Shown piece after piece: positions 41,027 to 43,774 of a stretch of DNA of 43,774 nt. Within the stretch, counting starts at the first letter, position 1. Each line of letters begins with the position of its first letter. The notes under the pieces were generated by a model. It was not told where the DNA came from and ran no database searches. It worked only from the letters and a program-made list of their open reading frames with translations. The translations under genes and the position numbers were made by a program. This stretch comes from Pseudomonadota bacterium (GTDB taxonomy: Bacteria; Pseudomonadota; Alphaproteobacteria; Rhodospirillales; Magnetospirillaceae): the NCBI GenBank assembly GCA_023426365.1, contig JAFAAW010000098.1:1-43774 (forward strand). The letters are read 5' to 3'.

Positions 41027-42734
41027 GGCGCACCTCGGCCCCCACCGGGCCGGGGATGACCACCTGCAGCTCGTTGCCCGCCTCGCCCGCGAATTCGACG
41101 CCGGGATAGTGGTCGGGCGAGGTGTCCACCCCCACCAGCTTAGGGCCCTTGGCGGTGTCCTCGATCAGCATCATGTCGATATTCTCGCGGTCGCGCGAGG
41201 TCGCCAGGAACAGGTACCACCCGGCCTTGGGCACGCTGAACGGATGGACGAAGGCCGGCATGTCGTAGCGCGGGTTCTCGGCGATGCGGCCGTCCACCTG
41301 GGCCAGGGCCGGCGGCACCGAAGTCAGCCCGTGGCTGCCGGCCCAATCGGCCAGCGCCATGTCCACCTCGTTCTGATAGCGCTTGAGGCGGCGCTGCCAC
41401 AGCGCCTCGCGTTCGGCGGTGCGGGCGGCGGCGTCGCCGGCCAGCAATTCGCGCACCAGATCGGCGCGCTGGGCGAAATTGACGCCGATGCCGGTGGGCA
41501 CGCGGGTGCCCTGGGGGTCGATCTCGATCAGATTGCCTCCGGACACCACGCCGATCACCTGGCCGCTGCGGTCCAGCAGCGGCGACCCCGAGGCCCCACC
41601 CTGGACCGGCAGCGAATGTTGCAGCAACTGGCGGTCGGCAAGATCGCTTTTCACCAGGAAGAAGTCGGTCAGGGCGGTCAGCCGGCCGATCTGCAACTGG
41701 GCCTCGGGGTCGTCCAGGTTGACGCCGCCCAGCGCCGCGCTTTCGATGGGAAAGCCCACATAGCCCACCGGATCGCCCGGCTCCAGCGTCACCAGGTCGG
41801 CGTCGGCCGCCAGCGGCAGGGGTGGCCCCAGCTTGCCCGCATCCTCGGGCGCCACCCGCAGCAACGCCACGTCATAACCGCCGGCGCCGACGATGGGACG
41901 GCTGGCGCCGCCCGCCCCGGCCGCCAGCGGGCCATAGGCGCGCCAGGCATCCTCGAACCTGCCGTAATGGGGGTGCTGGATCGCCTCGACCACGCGGATG
42001 TCGCGGGCGGGGGCGCCGGCCGCGCGCACCACCAGGGTCAGTCCTTCCCCCATGGTGTCGAACTGCTCGGCCACGTGGGCGCCGGTGACCAGCACGTCGT
42101 CACCGACCACGAAGGCGGTGCCGAACGGCGTGCTCCCCTGCTCGTCCCTGGCCATCACCAGATAGACCGAGCGCTGCGCCTCGCGCAGGCGGGCGGCCAA
42201 TTGCTCCTCGGCCTGGGCGCCGCCGCCGCTGCGCGCCTCGGCCAGCAGGGCGGCCATGTCCTGGCGGTCGGCATGGCGCAGCCAGCCCATGGTCCCGGCC
42301 AGCAAGGCCACCGCCAGCAAAAGGATCGCCAACAGCGCGCGCGCGCGCCGCTCGGCCGCCGCCGCCAGCCGGGCGGCGCTGTCGTGGCGGGCATAGCGCT
42401 GGGTGGGCGGCAGGTCGTCCTCTTCCAGGGTTTCCACCCTGAGCAGCGGACCGTCGGGTCCGCCCAGGCGTAGTTCGGCCGCCTGGGGCAGTTCGTCGCC
42501 CTCGAACGCCTCCTCGCCGTCCAGCCACACCGGATTGTCCGACTGCATGACCAGCCGATAGCGCGCCAGCTTGCGTTCCAGCGCCAGATGGTAGCGCGAC
42601 ACCTGGGTGGCGTCGGCGTCGAACACGACGTCGCATGACGCATGGCGCCCCACCACCACCATCGGCTGGGAGTCCGGGAACTCGTAGACGCGGCCCGCCT
42701 CGGGACCGCTGGCCAGGGTGACGCGGATGGGCAT
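40992..42734 (-). CDS. FHA-TM-trypsin-like serine protease
   Basis: The 580-aa protein has an N-terminal cytoplasmic FHA domain (about 1-100, GRHASCDVVFDADATQVSRYH), a transmembrane helix (about 132-150) and a periplasmic trypsin/DegP-like protease. The triad is H220 (VTGAHVAE), D288 (GYDVALLRV) and S382 (GGASGSPLL). A C-terminal domain (about 470-580) ends in IPGPVGAEVRLRVF. It could transmit an inside phospho-signal to outside proteolysis or the reverse. ATG 42734 is the natural FHA start. The 3' end overlaps the kinase gene on the other strand. Confidence 0.9.
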   Translation of the reverse strand: MPIRVTLASGPEAGRVYEFPDSQPMVVVGRHASCDVVFDADATQVSRYHLALERKLARYRLVMQSDNPVWLDGEEAFEGDELPQAAELRLGGPDGPLLRVETLEEDDLPPTQRYARHDSAARLAAAAERRARALLAILLLAVALLAGTMGWLRHADRQDMAALLAEARSGGGAQAEEQLAARLREAQRSVYLVMARDEQGSTPFGTAFVVGDDVLVTGAHVAEQFDTMGEGLTLVVRAAGAPARDIRVVEAIQHPHYGRFEDAWRAYGPLAAGAGGASRPIVGAGGYDVALLRVAPEDAGKLGPPLPLAADADLVTLEPGDPVGYVGFPIESAALGGVNLDDPEAQLQIGRLTALTDFFLVKSDLADRQLLQHSLPVQGGASGSPLLDRSGQVIGVVSGGNLIEIDPQGTRVPTGIGVNFAQRADLVRELLAGDAAARTAEREALWQRRLKRYQNEVDMALADWAGSHGLTSVPPALAQVDGRIAENPRYDMPAFVHPFSVPKAGWYLFLATSRDRENIDMMLIEDTAKGPKLVGVDTSPDHYPGVEFAGEAGNELQVVIPGPVGAEVRLRVFHLPVGKR

Positions 42735-42762
42735 GGCCGCGATTCTACACAGGCCGGGAAAA

Positions 42763-42790
42763 AGAAAAAGCCCCGCCGGAGCGGGGCTTT
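42763..42790 (-). terminator. dksA terminator
   Basis: AAAGCCCCGC (42767-42776) pairs with GCGGGGCTTT (42781-42790) around CGGA; on the minus strand it continues into TTCTTTTTC. It lies 28 bp after the dksA stop and would stop leftward transcription before the FHA gene. Confidence 0.9.
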
Positions 42791-42817
42791 CCAGAGAGAG
42801 CCGGCGGAAGGGCCGGA

Positions 42818-43234
42818 TCAATCCTCGCGGTGGGTGCGCTCCAGCCGCTCGTGCCGCTCCTGCGCCTCGATCGACAGGGTGGCGATGGGGCGGGCCTCCA
42901 GGCGGCGGATGGTGATCGGCTCGCCGGTTTCCTCGCAATAGCCGTACGAGCCGTCGGCGATGCGTTCCAGCGCCGAGTCGATCTTGGCGATCAGCTTGCG
43001 CTCGCGGTCGCGGGTGCGCAGTTCCAGCGCGCGGTCGGTTTCGGCCGAGGCGCGGTCGGCGATGTCGGGTTCCTGCAAGCCACCTTCCTGAAGGTGGGCC
43101 AGGGTCTCGTCGGATTCGCGCAGCAGTTCCGACCGCCAGGCCAAGAGCTTCTGACGGAAGTACTCCCGCATGAGTTCATTCATGAAGGGTTCTTCTTCGG
43201 TCGGACGGTAATCCGGCGGCAGAGTCACGGTCAT
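42818..43234 (-). CDS. dksA: RNA polymerase-binding transcription factor DksA
   Basis: The 138-aa protein has the coiled-coil region with tip motif DIADRA (DxxDxA) and the C-terminal globular part YGYCEETGEPITIRRLEARP. DksA binds the RNA polymerase secondary channel and potentiates ppGpp on rRNA and amino-acid promoters. The four-Cys zinc finger is reduced to one Cys: the second is Thr, and the distal CxxC is replaced by SIEAQ. This fits the Zn-independent DksA form typical of alphaproteobacteria. ATG 43234 is chosen by alignment to the family start TVTLPPDYRP. Confidence 0.92.
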   Translation of the reverse strand: MTVTLPPDYRPTEEEPFMNELMREYFRQKLLAWRSELLRESDETLAHLQEGGLQEPDIADRASAETDRALELRTRDRERKLIAKIDSALERIADGSYGYCEETGEPITIRRLEARPIATLSIEAQERHERLERTHRED

Positions 43235-43358
43235 CCGTTTCCTCGATGCAACGGTCGATCCAAATTTGCGGGGGAATATATGGGGATGCCCCCGGTGTCG
43301 CAAGGCCCGCGTGCACCAATGGGGGGATAAAGTGCCTACGAACACTGCGGGCGGGGGC

Positions 43359-43774
43359 TTAGACCCCGCGTGACAATTTGGCGATCTCGACTTCCGCGCG
43401 CAGTTCGATCTCGTCCAACAGGGCGGCAAGGCGGGGGTCCTGGCACGCTTCGCGGCGCTCGCGCACCATCTGGGCCAGGTCCATCAGCTTCTCCTTCGGC
43501 ACCGTGCCCAGCAGCAGGCCGTGGCGGATTTCCTCGAGCTTGTCGAGGATGTCCTCGCCCCGCCGGATCAGCCGCTTGCGCGCCTGCCGCTCGGTGGAAT
43601 CGTCCACCGCCTGCACCATCAACAGCGCATCGATGCCGGCAAGCTGGGTCGGCGCCTCGGCGGCCTGGGCGGTGCCGGGACCGTCAAGGGCATCGACCAG
43701 CGCTTGCTTGAACTCGCCCGCCTGGCCCGACGACTTGTCGACCCGGCGGGGGGCCGCGCGGGGGGGGGGGCGGG
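43359..43774 (-). CDS. fliX: FliX flagellar assembly regulator, 5' truncated by the window
   Basis: About 138 residues are visible. They contain the FliX core GIDALLMVQAVDDSTERQAR, RRGEDILDKLEEIRHGLLLG and the tail DPRLAALLDEIELRAEVEIA, with an N-terminal RRVDKSSG segment. FliX is a class II flagellar regulator that works with FlbD. The open frame continues beyond an internal start at 43622 to the window edge. An 11-G run (43760-43770) at the edge may be a sequencing or assembly error, so the N-terminal frame there is unreliable. Flagellar genes should continue to the right. Confidence 0.85.
   Translation of the reverse strand, partial: RPPPRAAPRRVDKSSGQAGEFKQALVDALDGPGTAQAAEAPTQLAGIDALLMVQAVDDSTERQARKRLIRRGEDILDKLEEIRHGLLLGTVPKEKLMDLAQMVRERREACQDPRLAALLDEIELRAEVEIAKLSRGV

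Overview
The window looks like chromosomal DNA of a high-GC, flagellated alphaproteobacterium, most likely a Magnetospirillum-like member of the Rhodospirillales. The evidence is a Caulobacter-type MipZ, a FliX fragment, a single-cysteine alphaproteobacterial-style DksA, a sigma-54-driven glnB-glnA pair and very GC-rich coding. The genus is inferred from protein style only.

About 1-7220 is an integrated mobile element, its left end outside the window. It carries seven 20-bp tandem repeats, a ParA ATPase, an IS1-type transposase, a 59-aa HTH protein, a structured leader, an LPD7-domain protein related to relaxase accessory regions, a hairpin-rich intergenic block, an AT-rich orphan gene and a tyrosine integrase beside tRNA-Pro(CGG). 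The most unusual item is the leader at 2781-3012. It starts a few bases after a near-consensus promoter and reads as a colinear, shortened relative of the 16S rRNA 5' domain (roughly E. coli 300-540). The helix 18 stem is kept, but the 530 loop is replaced by a GAAA tetraloop. It lies just upstream of the LPD7 gene.

7300-12900 is host DNA: a hypothetical protein, an SGNH hydrolase, a GntR/UTRA regulator, glnB-glnA with a sigma-54 promoter and a strong terminator, a class I aminotransferase and tRNA-His(GTG). 13000-23750 is a signalling neighbourhood: three LuxR-type HTH proteins (one canonical response regulator, one with a Glu in place of the phospho-Asp, one with no recognisable receiver site) and two hybrid histidine kinases with the same H-box. 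They surround a threonine-phosphate decarboxylase, a HAD hydrolase and a CaiB-type CoA-transferase/racemase.

24000-31400 holds an EEP-family phosphohydrolase, a phospholipase D-VTT fusion, a Sel1 protein, a DUF2189 membrane protein, a small Cys/His-tailed protein and a secreted serralysin-like RTX protease followed by a MITE-like repeat and a strong terminator. 31400-38340 holds mipZ overlapping a molybdopterin oxidoreductase, then a divergent tight operon of FAD oxidase, secreted GH114-like protein and a degenerate acyl-CoA synthetase. 38400-43774 holds AsmA, a mini protein kinase, a convergent FHA-TM-trypsin protein, dksA and the 5'-truncated fliX, which runs into an 11-G homopolymer at the window edge.
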